DNA of 64,000 nucleotides from Brevibacterium siliguriense. GTDB lineage: Bacteria > Actinomycetota > Actinomycetes > Actinomycetales > Brevibacteriaceae. Shown here piece after piece: positions 29,194 to 39,347 of the stretch (position 1 is its first letter; each line of letters starts with the position of its first letter). The notes below the pieces were generated by a model. That model worked only from the letters and a program-made list of their open reading frames with translations. It did not search any database and had not been told where the DNA came from. Both the position numbers and the translations under genes were made by a program. The stretch lies in NCBI RefSeq assembly GCF_900105315.1, contig NZ_LT629766.1:3596001-3660000 (forward strand), in the 5' to 3' direction.

Positions 29194-29766
29194 TCAGCTC
29201 AACGGCAGAGGCGCAGCGAAGACCACCATGTCTCGCCGGGTGCCGCCGATCTCCTGCTGTTCGGCGAGCACTCGTTCGCGCACATATCCTGCTCTGTCAG
29301 CGGTCCGCAGAGACCCGGTGTTCCCCGGTTCGATGAAGAGTTCGACTCGACTCAGTCCGGGTATCGTCCAAGCGAATTTGGTCAGTGCGATGAGCGCCTC
29401 GGTGGCGTATCCGCTCCGTCTCGACGAGGGCGCGATCCCGTAGCCTGCATCTGCTCGGCCGTCTGCGAGGTCTTTGAGCCATAGACCGCAATGCCCCACT
29501 GCCTCGTCGTCAGATCGCTTCGCGATTGTGAATGAGAATCCCCGCCCTTCGGCGTGACGCCCCTGCTGTCTCCGCACCCACGACTCTGCCTCCTCGCGAC
29601 TGGCATTTCCGGGCAACGTCCCAGTCAGAGGCACGTAGGGATCGGTGGACAGATCACGGGCCATATCAGCATCACGCAATTCCACGCGCCGTAGCCTGAA
29701 CGCACCGAACTCCGGGTCAGTTGCGGGCCACGGAGGCAACTGGTGAGACGCGCACACCCTATTCAC
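29194..29766 (-). CDS. GNAT-family N-acetyltransferase (RimJ-like)
   Basis: A 190-residue acyl-CoA transferase. The RimJ/RimL-like pattern includes FRLRRVELRDADMARDLSTDPYVP and the acetyl-CoA pyrophosphate loop region IAPSSRRSGYATEALIALTKFAW. RVELFIEPGNTGSLRTADRAGYVRE is the classic C-terminal part. The acceptor may be a protein N-terminus or a small amine. The start at 29766 overlaps the 3' end of the next acetyltransferase gene by eight bases, so the pair is co-transcribed. Confidence 0.82.
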   Translation of the reverse strand: MNRVCASHQLPPWPATDPEFGAFRLRRVELRDADMARDLSTDPYVPLTGTLPGNASREEAESWVRRQQGRHAEGRGFSFTIAKRSDDEAVGHCGLWLKDLADGRADAGYGIAPSSRRSGYATEALIALTKFAWTIPGLSRVELFIEPGNTGSLRTADRAGYVRERVLAEQQEIGGTRRDMVVFAAPLPLS

Positions 29767-30247
29767 CTGGTGCAGCGTGGGCCACCGGCTTCACCATGAT
29801 CAGGCAGGGCGTGTCCGCTCCCCACAGGTCTGTCTCCTCCAGAGGGACAAAGCCCATCTTCTCGTAGAAGTGACGGGTCCGCGCATAGTTCGGATCGTAC
29901 TTCGACGGCCCGAGCGTCTTCACCTCGAGCAGCTTCGCCCCACGGGCCCTCACGTCCTCGTTGATGGCCTCGATCATCGCAGTCCCGACTCCCCTGCCGT
30001 GGACAGAGCGGTCGACGACGGTGAAATGGATTTCACTGGTCTGCGGGAAATGATTCGTCACCAACGTGACTCCGACGACTCGGCCACGTTCGTCGCGCAC
30101 CGTCCACGTCTCCATGCTGCGTGCGTCGTCGACGTACTCGGCGTTGGATTCGGGTCTGCCGAACCATTCCGGCACGGTTGAGAGCAGCCGTTCCACATCC
30201 TTAGGCACGGCCTCGTCACGCTGTGCGGTCCAGTCGGCTTCAGCCAT
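29759..30247 (-). CDS. GNAT-family N-acetyltransferase
   Basis: A 162-residue acetyltransferase. The acetyl-CoA binding motif appears as VVDRSVHGRGVGTAMIEAINEDVRARGAKLLEVKTL, and the C-terminal part as YARTRHFYEKMGFVPLEET. I set the start at the ATG at 30247 (MAEADWTAQRDEA); upstream sequence in the same frame is antisense to the small membrane protein gene. The substrate is unknown. Confidence 0.8.
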   Translation of the reverse strand: MAEADWTAQRDEAVPKDVERLLSTVPEWFGRPESNAEYVDDARSMETWTVRDERGRVVGVTLVTNHFPQTSEIHFTVVDRSVHGRGVGTAMIEAINEDVRARGAKLLEVKTLGPSKYDPNYARTRHFYEKMGFVPLEETDLWGADTPCLIMVKPVAHAAPGE

Positions 30248-30305
30248 GGGCTCCACCTTAGACTCCTCAGCGATGCACCGGTACCCCATTGCTAGACTCA
30301 GCTCC

Positions 30306-30527
30306 ATGAGCGAGCCCGAATCTCCCGTCCTCCGACTGATCCCGTATCTCGCGGCGATCACCGCAGCCATCTTCATCGCGCTGCCCCGCCTCGGTGGGGA
30401 CGGGAACCTGCTCATCAGCCTCGTGTTCGCGGCAGTCGCCTATTTCGGCGCGTACTTCATCGCCAAACTCATCATCCACGCACTCGTCACCCGCATCGAT
30501 TCAGGCAGCCACGACGACCAGGACTGA
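30306..30527 (+). CDS. Small two-helix membrane protein, unknown function
   Basis: A 73-residue protein. Two hydrophobic stretches, LIPYLAAITAAIFIALPRL and LLISLVFAAVAYFGAYFIAKLIIHAL, predict two membrane spans. The C-terminus is acidic (DSGSHDDQD). I do not recognise the family. It is convergent with the AI-2E transporter gene, 17 bases away, and divergent from the acetyltransferase. Confidence 0.6.
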   Translation: MSEPESPVLRLIPYLAAITAAIFIALPRLGGDGNLLISLVFAAVAYFGAYFIAKLIIHALVTRIDSGSHDDQD

Positions 30528-30544
30528 GGTTCGGACCGCCGTTC

Positions 30545-31615
30545 CTACCTCTTCGCTTGCGCCGGGACGACGACCTTGCGGATGATGATGAGCGCCGAGG
30601 CGGCCACCGGCACCGCGACCACCGCACCGAGCACCCCGCCGAGCGTGCCGCCGGTGATCGCGGCGATGATGACGAGAGCCCCAGGCACATCGACCGCTGC
30701 CTTCATGATCCGCGGGCTGAGCAGATACGCCTCGACCTGCATGTACACGAGGTAGTAGATGCCGGCAGTGATGCCCAGTCCGGGCGAGACCATCAGACAG
30801 GACGCGGTGATGATGATCGCACCGGTGATCGGTCCGACCAGGGGAATGAGCGAGGCGAGGAACGCCACGAATGCCAACAGCGCCGGCAGCGGGGCACCGA
30901 TGATGGTCAGGAAGATCGCCGAGCACACGCCGTTGATGACGCCCAAGGACACCTGGCCGAGGACGTAGCGTCCGATGGATCGGGTGACCTCCTCGGTGAC
31001 AGATTCGACGGTCGGCCGCGACGATGCCGCGACCAGCGAGAACATCGCGGATTTGATGGTCGGCATGGACACGGCGAAGTAGATGGTGAGGATGACGACG
31101 ATGATCACGCCGGTGAGGAAGCTGAGGATCCCCGCCCCGATCGAGACGACCCCACCACCGAGGGAGAGCACGTTCTTCGGGTCAGAGGCCCAATCTGCGA
31201 TATTGCCGAAGACCGCATCGATGTCGATTGCGCCGGTGAACTGCTCCTCGAGCTCCGTCACCCACCCGGTCGTCGCGAGGTTCGCCACGATCCCGGGCAG
31301 ATCCGCGACGAACGTCTGGATCTGGCTGATCACGGCCGGAGCGATGAGCAGCGCGACGCCGACGACGATGAGGATGAAGGCCACGACGACGATGAGCACC
31401 GCCAGTGACCGCGGCACATTGCGATCGACGAGCCATTGCACAATCGGTTCGAGACCGAGAGCGAGGAACAGCGCCAAGCCGATGTAGATGATCACGGTCA
31501 CCACGGACTGCAGCGCCGTCATCACCACGATCGCCAACCCCACGCCCAAAGCGCCGGTGAAACCGAGCCGGAACGCGCTGTTGAGTGTGAGGGACTTGCC
31601 CTGACCAGTGCCCAT
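30545..31615 (-). CDS. AI-2E family (PerM-like) transporter
   Basis: A 356-residue polytopic membrane protein. The PF01594-like pattern includes LGVGLAIVVMTALQSVVTVIIYIGLALFLALGLEPIVQWLVDRNVPRSLAVLIV at the N-terminus. ILSFLTGVIIVVILTIYFAVSMPTI and LASLIPLVGPITGAIIITASCL follow, with the conserved LIPxxG motif. Members export signalling molecules or exchange sodium for protons; the substrate here cannot be inferred. It is a single gene with an ATG at 31615. Confidence 0.87.
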   Translation of the reverse strand: MGTGQGKSLTLNSAFRLGFTGALGVGLAIVVMTALQSVVTVIIYIGLALFLALGLEPIVQWLVDRNVPRSLAVLIVVVAFILIVVGVALLIAPAVISQIQTFVADLPGIVANLATTGWVTELEEQFTGAIDIDAVFGNIADWASDPKNVLSLGGGVVSIGAGILSFLTGVIIVVILTIYFAVSMPTIKSAMFSLVAASSRPTVESVTEEVTRSIGRYVLGQVSLGVINGVCSAIFLTIIGAPLPALLAFVAFLASLIPLVGPITGAIIITASCLMVSPGLGITAGIYYLVYMQVEAYLLSPRIMKAAVDVPGALVIIAAITGGTLGGVLGAVVAVPVAASALIIIRKVVVPAQAKR

Positions 31616-31709
31616 GGAAACCAGTGTAACCAGCGATCATGCGCTGGTCGGCTGACTCACGTTAGGATCGGAGCGAACCCTCAACCGCTAAGAAAGTGAA
31701 TCGTCGAGA

Positions 31710-34292
31710 ATGAGCGCAGATCCGAACGGAATCGATGTCTGGGAAGCGTTCCTCGACCCACAGACCGACTATTCGCTGCCCGACTTCTCCGCGATCACCC
31801 CGGAGACGCTGCTGACCGCGGTTCACAAGGCCACCGATTTCGCCCGCGCCGAGGTGGCTGCGGTCATCGCCGATGACGCCGAGTCCACGTTCTTCTCCAC
31901 CACCGTGAGGTTCGAATCCGCGTCCGTGCCGATGACCCGCATCGCCTCCGTCGCCGCGGCCATCGAATCGAATCATCTGCGGCCCGAACTCACCGACGCG
32001 ATCGGCGAGGTGTGGGAACACCTATCGGCCACCCAGACGGAGATCCTGCTCAACGTGGACCTCTTCCACCGCATCGAACAGGTCTCGGTCTCCGACCTCA
32101 ACCCCGAGGACAAGCGTCAGCACGAACTGACCATCGATCTCTTCGTGCGTGCGGGAGCCCGCCTCGGCGAGGACGAGCGAGAGCAGATGGCGACGATCGC
32201 GGCCGAACTGACCACGCTGGAGAACTCCTTCTCCCGTGCTCTGCAGCTCGACACGCGCGAGTTGGCCGTCCACCTCAGCGAAGCCGATGCTCTGGCCGGA
32301 ATGAACGACGATCAGATCGCGGCAGCGGCGAATCGTGCTGCCGAGCGCGGCGTCGACGGCTACCTGCTGCCGCTGAACAACTTCACCCAGCAGGGCGTGC
32401 TCGAGTCCCTGAGCACGGCACAGACTCGTCGACACGTGCTCAACAACTCGATGGCGCGCGGATCCCGCGGCGGCGACGGCGACACCCGCACTCAGGTCGC
32501 CGACACCACGGCGCTGCGTGCGCTGAAGGCACATCTGCTCGGATACCCCTCGTACTCGTCGTTCGCCATCGACAATCAGACCGCGGGCAACCCCGATGCC
32601 GCCGCCGATATCGTCTCCTCCCTCATCAATCCCGCGAACGCCCAACTCGATGCGGAGCTTGCCCAGGTCAGGCAGCGCTACGAGCTCGAGACCGTCGCGG
32701 CCGAAGACGTCAAGTACTACCTCGCGAAGTACCGCGCCGATGAATTCGGCATCGACCCCGACGAGGTGGCCAAGTACTTCGAGTTCGACACCGTCCTCAC
32801 CGAGGGTGTCTTCCGGGCCGCCACCGGCCTGTACGGAATCACCTTCGCCCCCTACGAGGGCGTCACCGCTTGGCACGAAGACGTCCGCGCCTACGAGGTC
32901 ACCGATGTCACCGAACGCCCCTTGGGACTCGTGTTCATCGACCCGTACTCCAGGGACACGAAGCGCGGCGGAGCCTGGATGGACCAGCTGGTTCCGGCCT
33001 CCCGGCTGACCGGGCTGCTGCCGGTCGTCACCCTTTCGCTCAACCTCGCCAAGCCCGGACCGGGTCGGCCCACGCTGCTCAATCCGACCGAGCTGACGAC
33101 GTTCTTCCACGAATTCGGCCATGTCCTCCACGGCCTCTTCGCGAACTCCACCTATCCGTCGACTGCGGGCACTGCCGTGCCCCGCGACTATGTCGAGTTC
33201 CCGTCGCAGCTCAACGAGATGTGGCGCTTCCACCCGCAGGTCCTCCCCCACTTCGCAAAGCATGTCGAGACGGGTGAGCCGATGCCGGCCGAACTCGTCG
33301 ATGCGCTCATCGCCAGTGAGAAGTTCGGGCAGGGCTTCGACACGATCGAATACCTCGCCGCGGCCATGCTCGACCTGTCCTGGCATTCGCTCGAAGCCGG
33401 GGAGCACATCACCGAGGTGCTGTCCTTCGAATCCGAGGTGCTCGCCGCGGCCGGGTTCTCCCCGCTCGTGCCTCCGCGCTACAGGTCGACGTACTTCGGA
33501 CACATCTTCGCCTCCGGCTATGCGGCCGGCTACTACTCCTACCTCTACTCCGAGGTCATCGCCGCCTGGGTGAGCGAATGGTTCGAAGACCAGGGCGGAC
33601 TCAACCGGGAAGCAGGAGATGCCTTCCGCGAGGCCATCCTCGCCCCCGGCTATTCGGTCGACCCGATGGCAGCGATCGAACGCTTCTTCGGCACCCGCCC
33701 GGATGTCGCCCCGCTGTTGCGTCGCCGTGGTCTCGCCGAACCAGTCACCGAGACGGACAACGAGGACGATGAGGCCAGTGCCGAGTCCGAATCCGGAGCC
33801 GCCTCGACGAGGTGGGATCACCCCAACCACAGGGCGGTCGCCGCCGATCTCACGGCCGCGGGCATCGATCCGCGCATCGAGATCTTCGACGGTTCGACGC
33901 CGACGGCAGCCGCCGCAGCCGAGGCCCTGGGCATCGAGGTCGGGGCCATCGCGAACAGCCTCATCTTCTCCTCCGGCGGCCAGCCTGTGCTCATCATGGC
34001 CTCGGGCGCGCACCGGGTCGACACGGCACATGTCGCCGATCTCATCGGCGTCGACTCCCTCGACCGAGCGTCGAAGGAACTCGTGCGCGAAGCCACCGGG
34101 CAGGTCATCGGCGGAGTCGCGCCCTGTGGCCACCCAGGGCCGATTCCGACCTATGTCGATGTGTCGCTGAAGGACTATCCTGTTCTCTGGGCCGGCGCGG
34201 GGACACCGAATTCGATGGTGCCCCTGACGTACGAGCAGCTGCTCACGGTCACCGGAGGAAAGGAAATCACCGTTGTCGCAGAAGAGTCCTGA
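31710..34292 (+). CDS. M3-family metallopeptidase fused to a YbaK/ProX deacylase domain
   Basis: An 860-residue fusion. Residues 1 to about 680 are a Dcp/OpdA-type oligopeptidase with the zinc motif HEFGH at 467-471 and downstream Glu in the FPSQLNEMW region. A very acidic linker (ETDNEDDEASAESESGAAS) leads to residues about 700-860. These form a YbaK/aminoacyl-tRNA deacylase domain (HPNHRAVAADLTAAGIDPRIEIFDG.., IANSLIF, VIGGVAPCGHP). The peptidase should cut short cytoplasmic peptides; the second domain would hydrolyse mischarged tRNA. Both parts look intact. The next gene starts inside its 3' end by 20 bases. Confidence 0.88.
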   Translation: MSADPNGIDVWEAFLDPQTDYSLPDFSAITPETLLTAVHKATDFARAEVAAVIADDAESTFFSTTVRFESASVPMTRIASVAAAIESNHLRPELTDAIGEVWEHLSATQTEILLNVDLFHRIEQVSVSDLNPEDKRQHELTIDLFVRAGARLGEDEREQMATIAAELTTLENSFSRALQLDTRELAVHLSEADALAGMNDDQIAAAANRAAERGVDGYLLPLNNFTQQGVLESLSTAQTRRHVLNNSMARGSRGGDGDTRTQVADTTALRALKAHLLGYPSYSSFAIDNQTAGNPDAAADIVSSLINPANAQLDAELAQVRQRYELETVAAEDVKYYLAKYRADEFGIDPDEVAKYFEFDTVLTEGVFRAATGLYGITFAPYEGVTAWHEDVRAYEVTDVTERPLGLVFIDPYSRDTKRGGAWMDQLVPASRLTGLLPVVTLSLNLAKPGPGRPTLLNPTELTTFFHEFGHVLHGLFANSTYPSTAGTAVPRDYVEFPSQLNEMWRFHPQVLPHFAKHVETGEPMPAELVDALIASEKFGQGFDTIEYLAAAMLDLSWHSLEAGEHITEVLSFESEVLAAAGFSPLVPPRYRSTYFGHIFASGYAAGYYSYLYSEVIAAWVSEWFEDQGGLNREAGDAFREAILAPGYSVDPMAAIERFFGTRPDVAPLLRRRGLAEPVTETDNEDDEASAESESGAASTRWDHPNHRAVAADLTAAGIDPRIEIFDGSTPTAAAAAEALGIEVGAIANSLIFSSGGQPVLIMASGAHRVDTAHVADLIGVDSLDRASKELVREATGQVIGGVAPCGHPGPIPTYVDVSLKDYPVLWAGAGTPNSMVPLTYEQLLTVTGGKEITVVAEES

Positions 34293-35037
34293 GGCCGAGC
34301 CCGGACGCTCCGAATCCGAGTCTGGGCAGCCGGGTCGCACCACCGATCCGGCGCACACCTCCTCGGCTGCACGCCTCGCAGCTTTTGCTTCCTCCCGGGG
34401 CCGCTACTATGCGGTCTTCCTCGCCGTGTTCTGCGCGGTGCTCATCATCTCGAACATCTCAGCCACGAAGGTCATCGGCTTCGGACCGATCGTCACCGAC
34501 GGCGGCGCCTTCCTCTTCCCCATCGCGTACATCCTCGGCGATGTGATCAGCGAAGTCTACGGTTTCAAGGCCGCGCGCAAGGCTGTGATCACCGGTTTCG
34601 CGCTGCAGATACTGGCCACCTTCGTCTTCTGGCTCGTGCTCATCTCGCCTCCGGGGCCCGGCTACGAGAACCAGGACGCCTTCGCCGCCGTGCTCGGCTT
34701 CTATCCGCGCATCGTCGCGGCCTCGCTCGTCGGATACGTCGTCGGCCAGCTGCTCAATTCCTGGGTGCTCGTGGCCGTGAAGAAGCGGATGGGCGAGTCG
34801 AAGCTGTGGGTGCGACTGCTCACCTCGACCGGTGTCGGCGAGTTCGTCGACACCTTGCTCTTCTGCGTCATCGCCTTCGCTGGTGTCATCCCGGGGCTCG
34901 ACTTCCTCAACTACATCATCGTCGGCTTCGTCTACAAGGTCGCCGTCGAGATCATCTTCCTGCCCGTGACCTACCGGGTCATCAAGCTCGTCAAGCGCCA
35001 CGAACCCAGCTACGAACCCGACGCGGACGCCATGTAG
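34273..35037 (+). CDS. Queuosine-precursor transporter (YhhQ/VUT family)
   Basis: A 254-residue membrane protein. The first 35 residues are polar, then about six helices: YYAVFLAVFCAVLIISNISATKVIGFGPIVTDGGAFLFPIAYILGDVISEVYGFKAARKAVI is the family hallmark. Homologues import preQ1 or preQ0. The TTG at 34273 has AAGGA nine bases upstream and gives the full N-terminus; it overlaps the fused peptidase gene by 20 bases. It is convergent with tgt, the enzyme that would use the imported base. Confidence 0.87.
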   Translation: MSQKSPEAEPGRSESESGQPGRTTDPAHTSSAARLAAFASSRGRYYAVFLAVFCAVLIISNISATKVIGFGPIVTDGGAFLFPIAYILGDVISEVYGFKAARKAVITGFALQILATFVFWLVLISPPGPGYENQDAFAAVLGFYPRIVAASLVGYVVGQLLNSWVLVAVKKRMGESKLWVRLLTSTGVGEFVDTLLFCVIAFAGVIPGLDFLNYIIVGFVYKVAVEIIFLPVTYRVIKLVKRHEPSYEPDADAM

Positions 35038-35049
35038 GGACGCCTGCGG

Positions 35050-36315
<1,266 letters not shown>

Positions 36316-36327
36316 TTAACTAAGTCC

Positions 36328-37263
36328 ATGACGTTCACCCAGATGCTCACCCACGCCGAGGCGGCCGCCCCCATCGTCATCGACGGTGGGCTGGGCAGTG
36401 CCGCCGAGGATCGCGGCATCGACCTCGACCATGCACTGTGGTCGGCCGAACTCATCGGCCGTGATCCGGACACTCTGCTCACGGTGCACACCGCCTTCGC
36501 GAACGCCGGAGCCCGGATACTCACGACCGCGAGCTACCAGGCGACGCCGCTCGGATTCACCGAGGCGGGAATCAGCGCCGAGGAGGGCAGCCGGATCATC
36601 GGCGACAGCGTGCGCATCGCGCGCGCTGCGGCAGATCGCAGTGCCGCACCAGGCGCAAGAATCCTCGTCGCCGGGTCCGTCGGCCCTTACGGCGCTGCCT
36701 TGGGCGACGGCGCCGAGTACACCGGCGACTACCGTCTGACGCCGGCTGAGTACACCGCCTTCCATCGTCCGCGCATCGAAGCCCTCGCCGAGGCCGGTGC
36801 GGACCTGCTCGCCATCGAAACCCAACCGCGCCTCGATGAGATCCGCGCACTCATCGCTCTGACCGAGGACATCGGCCTTCCCGCTTGGGTGACCGTGACT
36901 CTACAGGGCGCCCCGGACACGACCGCCCCGACCATGCCCGACGGCAGTACCCTGGCGGACCTCGCCCAGGCGGTGGCCGCCTCGGCGAGCGTGAATGCAG
37001 TCGGGGTCAACTGCGTTCGTCCGTCCCTCGTGACTCCAGCACTGAGAGAACTGTCCAAGCACATGGACTTGCCGCTCATCGCCTACCCGAACTCGGGCGA
37101 GACCTACGACGCGGACACTCTGACCTGGCACGACGGCGCGGAACCCGGTGTCGGGTCGTGGCCGGTGGCGGAGTGGACCCACCTAAGCGCGCGGATCCTC
37201 GGCGGCTGCTGCCGGATCCGTCCCGACGACATCGCGGTGCTCGCAGAACAGTTTCACCACTGA
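36328..37263 (+). CDS. mmuM: Homocysteine S-methyltransferase (MmuM-like)
   Basis: A 311-residue zinc-dependent methyltransferase that makes methionine from homocysteine, usually with S-methylmethionine as donor. It shows IDGGLGSAAEDRG at the start, TASYQAT, SVGPYGAALGDGAEYTGDY, GVNCVRP and the zinc-ligand pair GGCCRIRPDDI. The ATG at 36328 is chosen over a longer frame that runs antisense through tgt. Its 5' end is 21 bases from the divergent tgt start. Confidence 0.9.
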   Translation: MTFTQMLTHAEAAAPIVIDGGLGSAAEDRGIDLDHALWSAELIGRDPDTLLTVHTAFANAGARILTTASYQATPLGFTEAGISAEEGSRIIGDSVRIARAAADRSAAPGARILVAGSVGPYGAALGDGAEYTGDYRLTPAEYTAFHRPRIEALAEAGADLLAIETQPRLDEIRALIALTEDIGLPAWVTVTLQGAPDTTAPTMPDGSTLADLAQAVAASASVNAVGVNCVRPSLVTPALRELSKHMDLPLIAYPNSGETYDADTLTWHDGAEPGVGSWPVAEWTHLSARILGGCCRIRPDDIAVLAEQFHH

Positions 37264-37272
37264 CGCGATCTC

Positions 37273-37815
37273 TCAGTCCTGAGCGCCGACGAACTCCGGA
37301 TAGAATTTCTCGGCGACGTTCGGGTGGGAGCGCAGCCGGGAGAGGAAAGCGTTCTCCCCATACACCGCGTGGAGGGCGTCGCGTTCGTCGTCGGTGAGCA
37401 CCTGCAGACCGGTCGTGCCCGGCTGCGGGTAGAGCAGGGTGAGGGTGCCGCCGTCGCGGTGCTCGCCCACCCCCTGGGCCACGGACTCGGACTCGGACTC
37501 GGCTCCGGGATAGCGAACGATCTTGATGAAGGATTCGGCATCCTCGGCGAACGCGTCGGCGAAATGATCGCCGGGCCGGCCGAGACTGAGCGCCCACTGT
37601 TCGAGGAGGCGTGCGCCGACCTCGGTCAGCTGCGCATGCCAGGAGTCCGTGGCCTCCCACAGCTCGGGCAGTGATTCCGGCTACTGGTTGGGTCCGGTGA
37701 GAAAGAAGAAGCCGATCTCGTGAGTGATGCGACGCAGATCCTCGCGGAACTGTTCCGCGGTCGCGAGGTCATCGGCGAGGCTGAGGTCGAGAACGGGCAG
37801 CTGGGTGAGCGTCAT
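37273..37815 (-). pseudogene. 2-oxoglutarate-Fe(II) oxygenase (IPNS-like), decayed
   Basis: One frame reads MTLTQLPVLDLSLADDLATAEQFREDLRRITHEIGFFFLTG, the usual N-terminus of isopenicillin N synthase-like oxygenases. It then jumps straight to GPNQ-stop-PESLPELWEATDSW. The TAG at 37681-37683 stands where the family has Trp, and about 70 residues are missing before it. Further on, EHRDGGTLTLLYPQPGTTGLQV keeps the HxD iron ligands. The segment with the distal His and the Arg is deleted, leaving only the C-terminal NAFLSRLRSHPNVAEKFYPEF. It is nonfunctional. It has two in-frame deletions plus a nonsense change, so this is genuine decay and not a read error. Confidence 0.82.
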
Positions 37816-37934
37816 GGGCAATCCTCTCTTTTCCCAGCACCTTAGACCGCGCACTGACAGAGCCGGCCGCGACCGGTCACAGTGGGTCGCGCGCCGTCAC
37901 AATCCGAGACATCGGTCGGAATGCCGCCGACGCG

Positions 37935-39347
37935 TCAGCCGAGCATCTTGCCCGGGTTGAGGATCCCCAACGGATCCACCGCCGTCTTGATCGACGTCTG
38001 CAGCGCCCGCGCACCCGCATCGAGTTCGCGCACCAGCCAGTCCTTCTTCAGATACCCGACGCCGTGCTCACCCGTGATCGTCCCACCCAGGTCAAGACCC
38101 AGCTGCATGATCTCTGAGAACGTCTCCTTCGCCTCGGCCACACTCGTCGGATCCGACGCATCGAAGAGCACACTCGGATGCATATTCCCATCCCCGGCGT
38201 GCCCGGCCGTGGACACCTCCACCGAATGCCGGGCCGCGATCTCGTCCAACCTGGCGAAGAACTCGCCGAGGCAGGACCGAGGAACGCACACATCATCGAT
38301 GAGCTCTCCCCCACCGATACCCGACACGTACTTCTCCATCGCCGGAGACACCGCCCGACGAGCCGCGACCAGCATCTCCGAATCCGCCGGATCATCGGAG
38401 AAGAACACCTCATCGGCACCCTGCGCCGTGGCGATCGCCTCGAACGATTTCAGCTCGTTCACACCGGCCTGCCCCGGAGCATCCGACTGCACCAACAACA
38501 GCGCACCGGCCCCGTCGGGCAGCCCGAAATCACCATAGGCATTGATCATGCCCACGGTACCTCCGTCCATGAGCTCGAGCATCGACGGGGCCGCCCCGGA
38601 CGCCATGAACTCAGACACTGTATGCCCGGCCGACTCCAAGTCCGGGAAGATCCCGACACCGGTCACCGGCGGCGCCAGCAGAGGTGTGAGCCCGAGCGTG
38701 ATCTCGACGATGACGCCCAGAGTGCCCTCGGATCCGACGAACAGTCCCGCCAGGTCGAGACCGGCCACACCCTTGGCTGTCTGCCGGCCGAGCGTCGTCA
38801 CCGTCCCATCGGCGAGGACCACGGTCATCGCCCGCACATAGTCCTTCGTCACTCCGTACTTCACACAGCACATTCCGCCGGCGTTCGTCGCGACATTCCC
38901 GCCGATCGTCGAGATCGCCACCGACCCCGGATCCGGCGGATAAGACAGCTTGTGCGCAGCCAGTGCGTGTTTGAGGTCCTGGTTGATGACACCTGGCTGG
39001 ACCCGGCACGTCTGATTTACCGCGTCGATGTCGACGATCGCACTCAGCTTCGCCACGTTGAGCAGGATCGCCCCGTCGGTGGCGTTGGCCGCCCCCGACA
39101 GTCCCGTCCTGGCACCTTGTGTGACGACGGGGATCCGATGCGCGGTCGCGAAGCGCATCACCGCGACCACATCCTCGACGGACGCGGCACGCACCAGTGC
39201 CAGCGCCTCTCCGACCGGACAGAACAGGGCCTTGTCCGACGAATAGGAGTCAATGACATCCCGATCGGTGACCAGGGCGCCCTCGCTAAGCTCGGCGGCG
39301 AGTTCGCCCAGGTCTGTGCTCACCGCTGTCTCCGCGCTCATCGTCAC
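37935..39347 (-). CDS. glcD: GlcD-like FAD-linked 2-hydroxyacid oxidase
   Basis: A 470-residue flavoenzyme. The PCMH-type FAD domain contains TQGARTGLSGAANATDGAILLN and PDPGSVAISTIGGNVATNAGGMCCVKYGVTKDYV. The C-terminal FAD-oxidase domain ends GTITGEHGVGYLKKDWLVRELDAGA. Family members oxidise glycolate or D-lactate. Subunits E and F are not adjacent, so glycolate oxidase is only one option. The ATG at 39347 overlaps the stop of the upstream aminotransferase gene by four bases. Confidence 0.87.
   Translation of the reverse strand: MTMSAETAVSTDLGELAAELSEGALVTDRDVIDSYSSDKALFCPVGEALALVRAASVEDVVAVMRFATAHRIPVVTQGARTGLSGAANATDGAILLNVAKLSAIVDIDAVNQTCRVQPGVINQDLKHALAAHKLSYPPDPGSVAISTIGGNVATNAGGMCCVKYGVTKDYVRAMTVVLADGTVTTLGRQTAKGVAGLDLAGLFVGSEGTLGVIVEITLGLTPLLAPPVTGVGIFPDLESAGHTVSEFMASGAAPSMLELMDGGTVGMINAYGDFGLPDGAGALLLVQSDAPGQAGVNELKSFEAIATAQGADEVFFSDDPADSEMLVAARRAVSPAMEKYVSGIGGGELIDDVCVPRSCLGEFFARLDEIAARHSVEVSTAGHAGDGNMHPSVLFDASDPTSVAEAKETFSEIMQLGLDLGGTITGEHGVGYLKKDWLVRELDAGARALQTSIKTAVDPLGILNPGKMLG

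Noticed and set aside
32022..34358. A 778-codon open frame on the minus strand
   Set aside because: It is antisense to the M3-YbaK fusion, whose motifs are clear. Its product is Arg/Gly/Glu-rich without any family features, a usual by-product of high GC content.
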